From DATKWD01 sp963704815 (GTDB lineage Bacteria; Actinomycetota; Acidimicrobiia; Acidimicrobiales; Salinilacustritrichaceae): a stretch of DNA of 64,000 nucleotides. Every line of letters begins with the position of its first letter. Position 1 is the first letter of the stretch. The translations under genes and the position numbers were made by a program. Below the pieces are notes generated by a model. The model saw nothing but the letters and a program-made list of their open reading frames with translations. It was not told the origin of the DNA and ran no database searches. Below are positions 1-8,870 of this stretch, piece by piece. The stretch is taken from NCBI GenBank assembly GCA_963704815.1, contig CAVPHU010000012.1, positions 124,001-188,000 on the forward strand. The letters run 5' to 3'.

Positions 1-1314
1 GGCGCCGGCCTCCTCGATGGCTCGAAGGACCCGACCCGTGCGGCGATCGGTGTCGCGGACCGCAGCCCGGGCCTCGTCGTGGTGCGGGCCGCGCTCGTGC
101 GACGCCTCGTCGGTGAGTGCGAACGCGTACCAGCCGAAACGGGGCAGTGGGTGCTCTTCGGAGGTCCAGTGATCGACGGCCATCCGCACGCTGCACTCGT
201 CGACGCAGCTCATGAACCGGTAGTGGAGTGACTCGTCGAACCAGTCGTCGCGATCGAACACCTCGGTCTCACGCGGGAACGGCACGTGGCGGCGATCGGC
301 GAGGTCGGCGAAGGTCGAGGCGTCGGCGCCGCGGTCGCAGAACTCGTACGTCGTACCCGTCCAGGCGTCGGGGAACGTCCGCTTGACCGCCTCGTGCAGC
401 GTCTCGACCGCCGGGGAGAGGTGATCGCGACTGCGCACCATCTGCTCGAGGTCGAGCAGGTCGTGCACGGTGCGGGTCTGCCGGTCGTACCAGGTGTTGT
501 GCAGGATGCCGCTGTGGCCCGGGTGTGCGCCGGTGACTGCGGTGTTGTGGTTGGCGAGCGTGAGGGTGGGGAGCGACGCGAACAACCCCGACCGGAGCCC
601 GACACCCCGATCGAGCAGGCCGGCCGCAACCGGTGCGTCGCCGTCGTCGATGGCCGCGTGCAGTTGGTTGGCGTTCAGCCCGTCCCAGAGGAACACCACC
701 ACCCGCTCGGCGGTCGCCCCGTCGAGGAGTTCGTCGAGCACGCGGCCGTCCTGACGCTTCAACAGCAGGTCGGTGGCGGGTTCGCCCCATCGGTCGATGC
801 CCGTCGTCGGCGCCACGCCCGCAAGCCGCGCCACCGTGGGGGCCACGTCGACCATGCGGGCGTGACCGTCCACCAGGCCCCGCTGACGCACGCCCGGCCC
901 GGCGGCGATGAAGGGGGCCCGAGCCTGGACGACCCCGAGGTTGCCATGGTCGCCGACGTTGCCGCCGGCATGGTGCGACGCGGTGCGGCTCACAGAAAGG
1001 TCGGGCGCGTGGGGGGCGTCGAAGAATTGGGCGATCTGATCGTGGGCGTAGGGATAGGAGGTCGTGCCCGAGTCGGGGTGCTCGTGGGCGATCTCGTCGA
1101 GGTGACCCACGAAGCGGTCGGGGTCGGTGTCGGCGATGGGATCGACGCCGGTCACCGAGTCGAGGTGCACCCCGTCGCGATCGACGCGGAAGTCGACGCT
1201 GCCGAGGTGCGAGGCTGCGCGCAGTCGATCGCCGTCCCGCGACAGCACGATCTCGACCATGTGCGACACCGCCGGATCGCACAGCGCCGCTTCGAGCGCG
1301 AACAGATCACTCAC
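1..1314 (-). CDS. Alkaline-phosphatase-superfamily hydrolase, permuted order, C-terminus cut by window
   Basis: A GTG start at 1314 follows a G-rich ribosome site and opens 438 codons that run off the left edge. Two halves of the alkaline phosphatase / type I phosphodiesterase fold are visible but in unusual order. Residues about 112-167 hold the metal-binding ASHH...GDHG region and a PFIAAGPGV...VDVAPT segment that normally ends such enzymes. Residues about 205-215 (VVVFLWDGLN, metal Asp211) and the following LPTLTLANHN region, with the probable Thr nucleophile and PGHSGILHN, normally begin them. The likely activity is phosphoester or phosphodiester hydrolysis; the substrate is unknown. No signal peptide is evident. 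The missing C-terminus prevents deciding between a circular permutation and a fusion of a half domain to a full domain. Confidence 0.8.
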   Translation of the reverse strand, partial: MSDLFALEAALCDPAVSHMVEIVLSRDGDRLRAASHLGSVDFRVDRDGVHLDSVTGVDPIADTDPDRFVGHLDEIAHEHPDSGTTSYPYAHDQIAQFFDAPHAPDLSVSRTASHHAGGNVGDHGNLGVVQARAPFIAAGPGVRQRGLVDGHARMVDVAPTVARLAGVAPTTGIDRWGEPATDLLLKRQDGRVLDELLDGATAERVVVFLWDGLNANQLHAAIDDGDAPVAAGLLDRGVGLRSGLFASLPTLTLANHNTAVTGAHPGHSGILHNTWYDRQTRTVHDLLDLEQMVRSRDHLSPAVETLHEAVKRTFPDAWTGTTYEFCDRGADASTFADLADRRHVPFPRETEVFDRDDWFDESLHYRFMSCVDECSVRMAVDHWTSEEHPLPRFGWYAFALTDEASHERGPHHDEARAAVRDTDRRTGRVLRAIEEAGA

Positions 1315-1384
1315 TGCGGCACCCCCGTTCGGCCACTCGGCGACGCGATGGCCACGTCGTCGGCGGGCTTGCACGTCTGGGGCA

Positions 1385-2176
1385 TCACTCGGCCTTCCAG
1401 TCGGGTGTGCGTCCCTCGGCTGCGGCTCGGCGACCTTCGGCGGCGTCCCGGGTCTGGCCCGCGACCCGACGCATGGTCTCGCCGAACCGAACCGCCTCGA
1501 CCCATGGGAGATTGCGACCCCGCACCGCCACCTCCTTGGTGGCCCGCACGGCAAGTGGCGCTCCCTGGCACAACCGGCGAGCCAGGATGTTGGCCTCGTC
1601 GAGCAGCGTGTCGTGTTCGACGACCCGCCACACCAACCCGAGGTCGTGGGCCTGCTCGGCATCGAAACGGTCGCCGGTGAGCAGCAGTTCCATGGCGTTG
1701 GCCCAACCGATCTTCGGCGGCAGACGTAGCGCACCCACGATGGTCGGCGTGCCGATGGTGACCTCGGGGAACGAGAACACGGCCCGATCGGACGCGATCA
1801 CGAAGTCGCACGCAGCTGCCGCGGTGATGCCGTAGCCGATGCAGGGGCCGTTGACCGCCGCGATGGTGGGCTTGAAGATCTCCCATCCCGACTCGAAGGA
1901 GTTGAGCGTCGGGATCTCCCAGAAGCTGGCGGGCCACGTGCCCGCGGCACCGGCTCCGTCCTTCAGGTCGGCGCCGGCACAGAACGCCCGGCCGGCGCCG
2001 GTGAGGATGGCCACCCATGCGTCGTTGTCGTCTCGAAAGGTGGCCCAGGCCTCGTTCAGGTCGTCGCGCAGCTCGCCGTTGATGGCGTTGAGGCGGTCGG
2101 GCCGGTTGTAGGTGATGGTGACGACATGGTCGTCCTTGTCGTACCCGACGGTGTCCACCCCGACAGCTTGGCTCAT
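1385..2176 (-). CDS. Enoyl-CoA hydratase/isomerase family protein
   Basis: A 263-residue crotonase-fold protein of normal family length. The CoA-binding and oxyanion-hole segment reads RAFCAGADLKDG, and the second conserved block is GPCIGYGITAAAACDFVIAS. This family hydrates or isomerises enoyl-CoA thioesters in fatty-acid or related acyl-CoA catabolism in the cytoplasm. I chose the ATG at 2176 because the alignment begins at the following MSQAVGVDTVGYDKD; the open frame continues upstream but lies antisense to the next gene. The phosphatase gene follows 70 bp downstream on the same strand. The exact substrate cannot be read from sequence. Confidence 0.9.
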   Translation of the reverse strand: MSQAVGVDTVGYDKDDHVVTITYNRPDRLNAINGELRDDLNEAWATFRDDNDAWVAILTGAGRAFCAGADLKDGAGAAGTWPASFWEIPTLNSFESGWEIFKPTIAAVNGPCIGYGITAAAACDFVIASDRAVFSFPEVTIGTPTIVGALRLPPKIGWANAMELLLTGDRFDAEQAHDLGLVWRVVEHDTLLDEANILARRLCQGAPLAVRATKEVAVRGRNLPWVEAVRFGETMRRVAGQTRDAAEGRRAAAEGRTPDWKAE

Positions 2177-2242
2177 CTGATGGGCAGAGCGGGTCCGACC
2201 TCGACGGCGCCGAGGAGATGACGATGGCATCATGCTCGGAGC

Positions 2243-3175
2243 ATGCGGCCCACGACCGATCACGTCAGCGAGTACGTCGACGAGGGGTACACCGTCGTTC
2301 CTGGGCTGGTCGAGGACGAGACCCTCGACTCGCTCCGGGCCGAGGCGGCTCGATTCGCGTGTGGCGAGTACCCCGTGGCCAACCCGCCCGACCTCCCGCC
2401 CGACGCGACCGAGGAAGACGCCCTCGCGTCGATCCTGGCCGTCCACTTCCCCCACTGGGTCAGCGACGTGTGCCGCGACGCGGTGGTCCATCCGGGCGTG
2501 GTCGAGGCCGTCTCGATGCTGGCCGGTGCGCATCTCCCGCACTGGGACGGCTCGGCGAAGGCCATGCAGACGATGTTGTTCCTCAAACCGCCGGGCATGC
2601 CGGGGCAGGCGTGGCACCAGGACGAACGCTTCATCCCGACGCGCGATCGCAGCCTGCTCGGCGCCTGGATCGCGCTCGATGATGCCGACGTCGACAACGG
2701 TTGTCTGTGGGTGCTTCCCCGGTCGCACCGTTCGGGGCGCATCCATCCGACGGCACCCCATGACTCCGAGGAGTTCGACGGAGCCGACCAGGCCCACGGG
2801 TTCGACGACGACGGCGAGGTGGCGGTCGAGGTCAGCGCCGGTGACGTCGTGTTCTTCAACGGCTATCTGCTGCACCGCTCGAAGCAGAACCGATCGGCCG
2901 ACCGTTTCCGACGGGCCCTGGTCATCCACTACATGACGGCCGCCTCACGGTTGCCCTGGAACATCACCGGCGGGGGCGTGCCCGAAGGTGAGTCGGCCGC
3001 GACCTACGACAACCGCATCGTCACGATGGTGTCCGGGGTCGACCCGAACGTGGACGCCGGCTACGACGAGCTGCCCACCACGACGTTCCTGCGCCACCGC
3101 GACGGCTTCGGCAGCGCGACGCGGGCCGAGCGGACCTCGATCGCCGGCGGGTCATCCGACAAGACCCACCGCTGA
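2243..3175 (+). CDS. Phytanoyl-CoA dioxygenase (PhyH) family protein
   Basis: A 310-residue Fe(II)/2-oxoglutarate dioxygenase. The iron-binding His-X-Asp sits in AWHQDERF, the distal His is probably in GYLLHRSKQN, and Arg residues just after it are placed to bind 2-oxoglutarate. DNGCLWVLPRSHRSG is a PhyH signature. Family members hydroxylate CoA esters or small molecules; the substrate here is unknown. It is divergent from the enoyl-CoA hydratase gene, with about 66 bp between the starts, which could share a regulatory region. Start ATG 2243. Confidence 0.88.
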   Translation: MRPTTDHVSEYVDEGYTVVPGLVEDETLDSLRAEAARFACGEYPVANPPDLPPDATEEDALASILAVHFPHWVSDVCRDAVVHPGVVEAVSMLAGAHLPHWDGSAKAMQTMLFLKPPGMPGQAWHQDERFIPTRDRSLLGAWIALDDADVDNGCLWVLPRSHRSGRIHPTAPHDSEEFDGADQAHGFDDDGEVAVEVSAGDVVFFNGYLLHRSKQNRSADRFRRALVIHYMTAASRLPWNITGGGVPEGESAATYDNRIVTMVSGVDPNVDAGYDELPTTTFLRHRDGFGSATRAERTSIAGGSSDKTHR

Positions 3176-3191
3176 ACCCGGAGTCGCCGGC

Positions 3192-4319
3192 TCAGACCTC
3201 GACCGCGCTGAGGCGGTTCATCCGGTCGACGCACTCGACGTACTGCTCGACCATCTCGTAGATGACGTCGCGGGTCTTGCGCACCTTGGTGGCCTGGCCG
3301 ATCACCTGTCCGCACGGGTTGAAGTTCACGTCGACGGCCTGCTCGGGGTAGCGATGGCCCCGGGTCACGGCCTCGATGGCGACCATCATCTGCAGCGGCA
3401 TGCCGAGCGGTTCGGGTGTGTCGTCGGCCTCCCACGCGTCGGTCCAGTCGTTCTTGAGCATGCGGCACGGCTTGCCGGTGAAGGACTTCGAGCGAATGGT
3501 GTCTCGGCTCGACGCGTCGAGGTAGCTCTTCATCTGACCAGGAGGGATGTCGGCCTCCTCGACCGTGAGCCACAGGGTGCCGGTCCAGACGCCGGCGGCA
3601 CCCATGGCCATCGCGGCGGCCATCTGCCGTCCGTCGCCGATGCCACCGGCTGCCAGGAGCGGCAGGTCGCCGATGGCGTCGATGACCTCGGGCCACAGGA
3701 CCACCGACCCCACGTCGCCGGTGTGACCGCCGCCCTCGCCGCCCTGGCACACGACGAAGTCGAGCCCGGCATCCTTGTGGTTCAGCGCGTGCTTGACCGA
3801 TCCGCACAGGGCGCCGATGAGCCGGCCCGACTCCTGCACCTTGGTGACCACCTCGGTCGGGGGAGTGCCCAGCGCGTTGGCGATCAGCTTCACCCCGTCG
3901 TGATCGAGGGCGACGTCGATGAGTGGCCCGGCGGTCGCCATGGTCCAGCCCATCATCCCCGAGTGGGTCTCCTCGTCCTCGGGGATCTCGGGCACGTCGT
4001 GGTCGTCGAGGAGCTGGCGGGCGAAGCGCCGGTGGTCGTCGGGGATCATGCTCCGCAGGTCGGCTTCGAGCTTGTCGGCGTCGAACTCGCCCTGCCCCAG
4101 ATACGTGTCGGGGATGACGATGTCGACGCCGTAGGGCTTGCCATCGACGTGCTCGTCGATCCACTGCAGCTCGACCTCGAGCTGCTCGGGACTGAAGCCG
4201 ACGGCACCGAGGACGCCGAAACCACCGGCCTTGGACACCTCGACGACGACGTCGCGGCAGTGGGTGAAGGCGAAGATCGGAAATTCGATTCCGAGGCGCT
4301 GGGCGAGTTCGGTCTGCAT
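3192..4319 (-). CDS. Nitronate monooxygenase (NMO/2-nitropropane dioxygenase family)
   Basis: A 375-residue FMN-dependent TIM-barrel protein. Family marks are KAGGFGVLGAVG near the N-terminus, QGGEGGGHTGDVG in the middle and LPLLAAGGIGDG followed by AMGAAGVWTGT, which form the flavin and phosphate site. Members oxidise alkyl nitronates such as propionate-3-nitronate, a detoxification role, although many actinobacterial paralogues have untested substrates. It converges on the PhyH gene with 16 bp between the ends. Start ATG 4319. Confidence 0.88.
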   Translation of the reverse strand: MQTELAQRLGIEFPIFAFTHCRDVVVEVSKAGGFGVLGAVGFSPEQLEVELQWIDEHVDGKPYGVDIVIPDTYLGQGEFDADKLEADLRSMIPDDHRRFARQLLDDHDVPEIPEDEETHSGMMGWTMATAGPLIDVALDHDGVKLIANALGTPPTEVVTKVQESGRLIGALCGSVKHALNHKDAGLDFVVCQGGEGGGHTGDVGSVVLWPEVIDAIGDLPLLAAGGIGDGRQMAAAMAMGAAGVWTGTLWLTVEEADIPPGQMKSYLDASSRDTIRSKSFTGKPCRMLKNDWTDAWEADDTPEPLGMPLQMMVAIEAVTRGHRYPEQAVDVNFNPCGQVIGQATKVRKTRDVIYEMVEQYVECVDRMNRLSAVEV

Positions 4320-4370
4320 GGTCGTGATCGTAGAGCCGAATCTGACGCCGCGTCAGATATCGGTCGGGAT

Positions 4371-5069
4371 TCAGCCGAGGATGCGTCGGACCGTCCGCGT
4401 CGGCCACTTGTCGTCGGCGGCGTAGGCCCACCGCTCGAACGGGTTCTCGTAGTAGGCCGCGACCTCGACGTGTTCGGCGAGCGAGTGATCGCGCCGCCGC
4501 CTCCATCGGAGCAGGCCCCGCAGCGCGCCCAGCGCCATCCACCCGACGTAGATGGGTGCGTAGAGCGGCCCGAACCAGCGGGCCTGCCAGACGTGGAGGT
4601 TCTCGTGCCGCTCGATGAGCAGTCGGCGGCGAAGCGACGTGCGATCGTCGGCCTCGAAGTCGACGCCCTTGCCGGCTGAGCTGATCACGTTGCCCTGGGC
4701 GAGCACGAACCCCTTCCGGACTGCGAACCCGCCGGCATACACGTGACGGTTGCGGCGCCGGCTCAGTTCGGGCCGGTAGTCCGCGTCGTCGTGGAGGGTC
4801 TGGGCGGAATGGAGCGCCAGCGAGGCGAACGTGTTGGGGAGCGCCCAGGTCGAGTCGAGCGCGAACGCCGCAATGCCCTCGGGCTCCAACCAGTCGTAGA
4901 CGCCTCGGCGGCCCCCGATCGCGCCGTTGGCGGCCGACAGCGCCGTCAGCGCGGCGCGGGCCCCTCCGCGAAGGCCGATGCGCTTGGCTGCCCACGACGT
5001 GAGTGCCGCAGCGGCGGCCGCGGCCAGCGCAGCCTCGGTCGGGCTGCCGTCGGTGTTGATGTTCGCCAT
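4371..5069 (-). CDS. Uncharacterised protein with HEXXH motif
   Basis: A 232-residue protein of unknown function. It has an Ala-rich N-terminus, a zincin-like HENLH at residues 155-159 followed by VWQARWFGPLYAP, a hydrophobic stretch IYVGWMALGALRG that may touch the membrane, and YYENPFERWAY near the end. HEXXH suggests a metal site or a degenerate metallopeptidase, but no third ligand could be assigned. The ATG overlaps the stop of the upstream CPBP gene by one base (TGATG), so translation is probably coupled and the two proteins may work together. Confidence 0.65.
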   Translation of the reverse strand: MANINTDGSPTEAALAAAAAAALTSWAAKRIGLRGGARAALTALSAANGAIGGRRGVYDWLEPEGIAAFALDSTWALPNTFASLALHSAQTLHDDADYRPELSRRRNRHVYAGGFAVRKGFVLAQGNVISSAGKGVDFEADDRTSLRRRLLIERHENLHVWQARWFGPLYAPIYVGWMALGALRGLLRWRRRRDHSLAEHVEVAAYYENPFERWAYAADDKWPTRTVRRILG

Positions 5070-5665
5070 CAGAAGAACCCCTCGTGCCAGAGAGCGAGAA
5101 CGTCGAAGGTCACCGCGGTGCCGACGTGCAGCGCCGCTCCCCACCAGATGCTTTGGTACTTGAGCGCCAGGTGACCGAGCGCCACGGCGGTGGCGATGGC
5201 TCCGAGCGTCTCGAGCATCGGCTTGTCGAAGTGGATCATCACGTACGGGATCGCCGACACGTAGACGGCCATGATCCCCATGCGTGGGGCGAGCCCGAGG
5301 ACGAGGAAGCCTCGGAAGAACACCTCGACGCCGATGAACTGGATGGCATAGACCACCCACCAGGCCATCAGGTAGGGCCAGACCCCTTCGCCGGGAAGTG
5401 GATCGTAGAAGGGGTACTTGGCCTCGAACTCGGCGCCGAAGCTGGCCCAGACGATGGCCGGAAGGACGGCGAAGTACAGGAAGACGTACGGCTTGGCGTG
5501 GCAGAGAGTGCCGCGGAACCGCAGTCCGAGGTCGGCGAGGCTGATACCGAGGAACAGGCGGGCGACTGCCAGGGGAACGCCTGCATAGAGCACGATCCGA
5601 ACGGCGCTCCAGAACGTCAGGCCCCAGAACTTGCCGTGGGGCTCAGCGAGGATCGAGGTGCCCAC
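5069..5665 (-). CDS. CPBP-family intramembrane metalloprotease
   Basis: A 198-residue multi-pass membrane protein of the CPBP (CAAX protease / bacteriocin-processing, Abi) family. The glutamate/arginine motif reads GVEVFFRGFLV, with one Glu of the usual EE replaced, and the downstream histidine motif is YVMIHFDKP. Members cleave substrates in the membrane or serve in immunity and signalling. A GTG start at 5665 is used because no ATG lies in frame near the first membrane segment. The 92-codon membrane ORF just upstream overlaps it by 23 bp in another frame and could be its displaced N-terminus. Confidence 0.75.
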   Translation of the reverse strand: MGTSILAEPHGKFWGLTFWSAVRIVLYAGVPLAVARLFLGISLADLGLRFRGTLCHAKPYVFLYFAVLPAIVWASFGAEFEAKYPFYDPLPGEGVWPYLMAWWVVYAIQFIGVEVFFRGFLVLGLAPRMGIMAVYVSAIPYVMIHFDKPMLETLGAIATAVALGHLALKYQSIWWGAALHVGTAVTFDVLALWHEGFF

Positions 5666-5921
5666 TTGGTCGGCGGCCGCCGTCGAGCCCCACGAGCCGG
5701 AGCGTCGACTGAAACCACTCCGGCTCGAACGTCTGGCCCAGGTAGTCGATGCCGATGAGACACACGGCGGCGACCAACAGGATGGTGCCGACGGTCACGT
5801 CGCTCGCCCGTCTGCTGCTGGTGCCGATGGCCTCGAGCGACGCCGCGTTGGTGTCGCGCACCACCTCGGTGACGTAGGTGTGCCAGGTTCTCGCGAGCCA
5901 GCCGCTGCGGGTCGTCGCCAC
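5643..5921 (-). CDS. Small single-pass membrane protein or displaced CPBP N-terminus
   Basis: Ninety-two codons with one clear transmembrane segment, ILLVAAVCLIGIDYLG, at about residues 46-61, from a GTG at 5921. The protein family was not recognised. It overlaps the CPBP gene out of frame. Two readings are possible: a small membrane partner translated just before the protease, or the protease N-terminus separated by one of the indels seen across this window. Codon usage is GC-rich and coding-like. Confidence 0.4.
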   Translation of the reverse strand: MATTRSGWLARTWHTYVTEVVRDTNAASLEAIGTSSRRASDVTVGTILLVAAVCLIGIDYLGQTFEPEWFQSTLRLVGLDGGRRPSGHLDPR

Positions 5922-6073
5922 GGCCGGTGGAGCGGTCGAGCCACGGCTCCTCGGTCGTCGACGTCACGGCACCCGTTGTACTCGTTGATGCGACCTGATG
6001 AAGGGTTGGGACCTTCTGCCCTGTCCGCCCCGGAAGTGCATCACGTAGGGTCGAAGGGACAGGGGAGGCCGAC

Positions 6074-8056
6074 GTGGACGACATGCGTGCTCGCACGGGA
6101 GGGCGTCGGGGTGTTGCACTCCTGGCGATGGTGACAGCCGCGCTCGATGCTGGCTGCGGCACTACCTGGTGCTGCTGAGGCACAGGTCGACGCGCCCGCC
6201 ATCGAGGTGACGCCGTCCACGGCTTCTTGGACGAGGACCACCGCGTCGACGTGTCGGGTACCGGGTTCCCTGCTTCGACGACGATCGGCCTCGTGATGTG
6301 CCCGCGTACGGCGCAGGACGTCGCCGATTGCGACACCGAGGTGTTCCCACCGCCGACGGCGATGACCGACAGCGAACGGCTCGTTCTCCACGGTCTACCA
6401 AGTCAGCCGCTACATCGTCGTCGATGTCGGCGGTGTCCCCACGAACATCGACTGCTTCGTCGAGGGGTGCATGATCGCGGCGGGCGACGTCGAGCCAGAC
6501 CGCCACGGCGACCTTCGACATCGACTTCGGCAGCTTCCCGAACATCCAGGTGAACCCGAGAGTCGACCTGCGTCGACGGTCAAGAGGTCGAGATCACCGG
6601 CGAGCGACCTTCCTGGCGGGTCGTCGACGGTCTACATCGTGCATGTGCCCACGCACGGCGACCGTGGGTCCGATGACTGCGACCTCCAGGTGTTCCCCCC
6701 GCCGAGCGTGACGACGAATCCCGTACGGACACGTTCGAGCGACGTATGAGGTGAGGCGCTTCATGACCGTCGACGTGGGCGGCGTCCCCACGAGTTCGAC
6801 TGTGTCGTCGAGGGGTGCAAGATCGCGGCCGGCGATGCAGCGGGACTCGTGGCCGTCGCACGAACCCTGCTTCAGAGATCGAGTCCCGGAACACGTCCGA
6901 CCCCGAGGTCACCGATCGACCCCGACGGACGACCTGCTCGACGGCCAGAGCGATGCAGGTCGACGGCACCGACTTCGCCCGACAGCAGGGAGGTGGTGAT
7001 CGCACAATGCGGCCCAGGGAACACTGCGCTGGTCGACTGTGACCCGTCGACCTGTCGAGACCGTGGCGAGTCGGCGGCGACGAGGGCACGTTCTCGACCA
7101 CTTACAACGTTGCCAGGGACATCGTGGCCAGCCCGTTCGGTGATCCGAACCTGATCGACTGCGCCCAGGTGGCGTGCTCGGTCCTCGTCGGCGGCCCCCA
7201 GCAGTTCGCCAACGTCCTGACATCGGTGGCGTTCACTGATGTGCCGAGGGACCTTCCCGAGCTCACTGCGACACTCGACGGTGATTCCTACGGAACCGCA
7301 GCGGTCACGGGGGCGAGGTTCGAGCCGGGGGAGAACTACGTCCTCCACTTCTGCGGGCCCACGCTTTCGGCTGACTGCCTCGAGTTCTCGCTCACCCCGG
7401 TGACCGCCGACGCATCCGGCAACTTCTCGGCGGCCGTGCCCGTGGCGCGGGCGTCGAACAGCCCCGGCGACGGATTCGACTGCCTGCTCGAGAACTGCGT
7501 GGTGGTGGCCCGAAGGAGTTTCGTGAGGGTGACCGATACGCCGATGGTCTTCCCCGAGCCGACGCTGAGTCTCTCCATCGGCAGCGCCGGGACGTTGATG
7601 GCCGGCACCAACTTCGCTGATGTGGCGTCGACGGTCACCTGCGATCAGTCGACGCCGCTCAGTTTCACAGGCACCATCTCCCAACCGGTCGGCGGATCGC
7701 CCGAGATCGCCGGCGGCTACGCGCTCGACGATTTGTTCTGCACCCAGGGCGAGCCACTGAAGCTGTTCCTGCCGACGCGAGACCTGTCCGTGACCGAGAG
7801 CGACTATGTCCTCGGTGATGCGACCGTCGAGATGTCGGTCACGCCGTACCGGGCCTTCGCACACGGCCCGCTGACCACCGAAACCGGCACGGCTGTGCTC
7901 TACGACTTCGACGGCATAGCTGCCGCCATCACGGCCCTCCTCGAGGACCCGGCCAACGAAGCGTTCCGCCAACAGTTCATTGCCGCGATCCGGGCGAGGG
8001 TGGCACAGGACCCCATCTTCCGAGCCGAATTCATCGCCCTCCTGCGAGCGGGCTGA
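6074..8056 (+). pseudogene. Secreted neocarzinostatin-like repeat protein, multiply frameshifted
   Basis: An AGGGGAGG ribosome site precedes GTG 6074 (ATG 6083 in frame). An Arg-rich signal peptide follows, ending near LPGAAEAQ once one frameshift is crossed at about 6145. Across three frames I read repeated modules of the type VTPST...VDVSGTGFPAST..LVMCP, VDGQEVEITGE and LLDGQSVQVDGTDFAP, each with paired cysteines and a VDVGGVP motif. These resemble the immunoglobulin-like neocarzinostatin-family fold that actinobacteria export. From 7124 to 8056 the frame is open for 310 codons, ending in a helical DFDGIAAAITALLEDP tail. Several single-base shifts between 6130 and 7120 break the first half. 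A sequencing artefact is possible. Role at the cell surface or outside the cell is inferred. Confidence 0.65.
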
Positions 8057-8105
8057 ATCGGTTGGATACGGTTCCGCGGGCTTCTGGTAGGTTGATCCGC
8101 TCACC

Positions 8106-8182
8106 GGGCCGTTAGCTCAGTTGGCTAGAGCACCTGCATGACGCGGAGGGGGTCAGGGGTTCAAGTCCCTTACGGCCCACCA
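8106..8182 (+). tRNA. tRNA-Val (anticodon GAC)
   Basis: A 77-nt cloverleaf including encoded CCA. The acceptor stem GGGCCGU pairs with ACGGCCC, the D stem GCUC pairs with GAGC, the anticodon loop AUGACGC gives GAC (Val), and the T loop is UUCAAGU. The anticodon stem CCUGC/GGAGG has a G-G mismatch at the fourth pair, where a GCAGG partner would be expected; this may be a base error. Confidence 0.93.
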
Positions 8183-8214
8183 CAAATCCCCAGGTCACAG
8201 GCCTGGGGATTTGT
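8182..8214 (+). terminator. Strong hairpin directly after tRNA-Val
   Basis: A perfect 13-bp inverted repeat, ACAAATCCCCAGG (8182-8194) and CCTGGGGATTTGT (8202-8214), with a 7-nt loop, begins at the last base of the tRNA. There is no T-tract, as is common in high-GC actinobacteria. It is likely a terminator or 3' processing signal. Confidence 0.75.
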
Positions 8215-8239
8215 CGTGTCCGGGCCTCGGAGGCGGCGA

Positions 8240-8272
8240 GGGGAGCCAAAGGGGAGCCAAAGGGGAGCCAAA
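8240..8272. repeat. Three tandem copies of an 11-bp repeat
   Basis: GGGGAGCCAAA occurs three times head to tail, exactly, 26 bp after the tRNA hairpin. It lies in noncoding sequence between the tRNA and the truncated nitroreductase. Function is unknown. Confidence 0.8.
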
Positions 8273-8412
8273 CTTCGGGAAGAATCGAGCGTCGAAGCGC
8301 AGGATCCCTTGCGAACGGCACACATTCGATGGTTGCGTCCTCGACCCGGTGATCGGGGACGGTTTCGACTTGACCGGCTCGTCGCATTCACTTGGGAGCG
8401 ACGACCTGCCTC

Positions 8413-8757
8413 TCATACAGCGGCGGTTCTCAGTACTGCGACGCTTGCCCACACCGCGGCGGTTGGGTATGTGAGCCAGACGGGAATGCGCTGACCCGCT
8501 CGAAGGATGAGGAGCCAGGCGACTGTCGGGACGATGACAATCTGACGCCAGTTGGCCCGCTCGACGAGCATCGACACGAGATGCTCGTCGCCTTCCCAGT
8601 CGGCGATGACGACGGGCATCGAAATGATGCGCCCGCTTCGTCGGCCAGGCACCTCCAATGTGGCCACTCGCCGAGGGAAGATCCCCGCTCCGAAGAGGAT
8701 GCTGGACAGCTGGTTCTGCGGCCGAGCGATCCAGTTCGGCCGCCCTGACCGGTACAT
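8413..8757 (-). pseudogene. Truncated Ddn-type F420-dependent nitroreductase
   Basis: The first 71 residues fit the deazaflavin (F420)-dependent nitroreductase/quinone reductase family: MYRSGRPNWIARPQN, then ATLEVPGRRSGR, MPVVIADWEGDEHLV and ERANW. After that the sequence becomes hydrophobic and unrelated (IVIVPTVAWLLIL), and the frame ends at 114 residues instead of the usual 140-150. This suggests a 3' deletion or recombination toward the tRNA, or a frameshift. The ATG at 8757 was chosen from the start of similarity. It is probably nonfunctional. Confidence 0.6.
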
Positions 8758-8870
8758 CCACCGGGTGTACCTAGTGAACGACGATCGGTGACAGGGCCGA
8801 TGGTCCAAAGTTTCGGGGGCCACGTCCCGCTCGTCGGCCGACTCGATGCCCGGCTGGGCCGCAGCATGTG

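Noticed and set aside
2177..2929. Upstream extension of the enoyl-CoA hydratase frame
   Set aside because: The extension is antisense to the PhyH gene and has no crotonase similarity. The family starts at the ATG at 2176.
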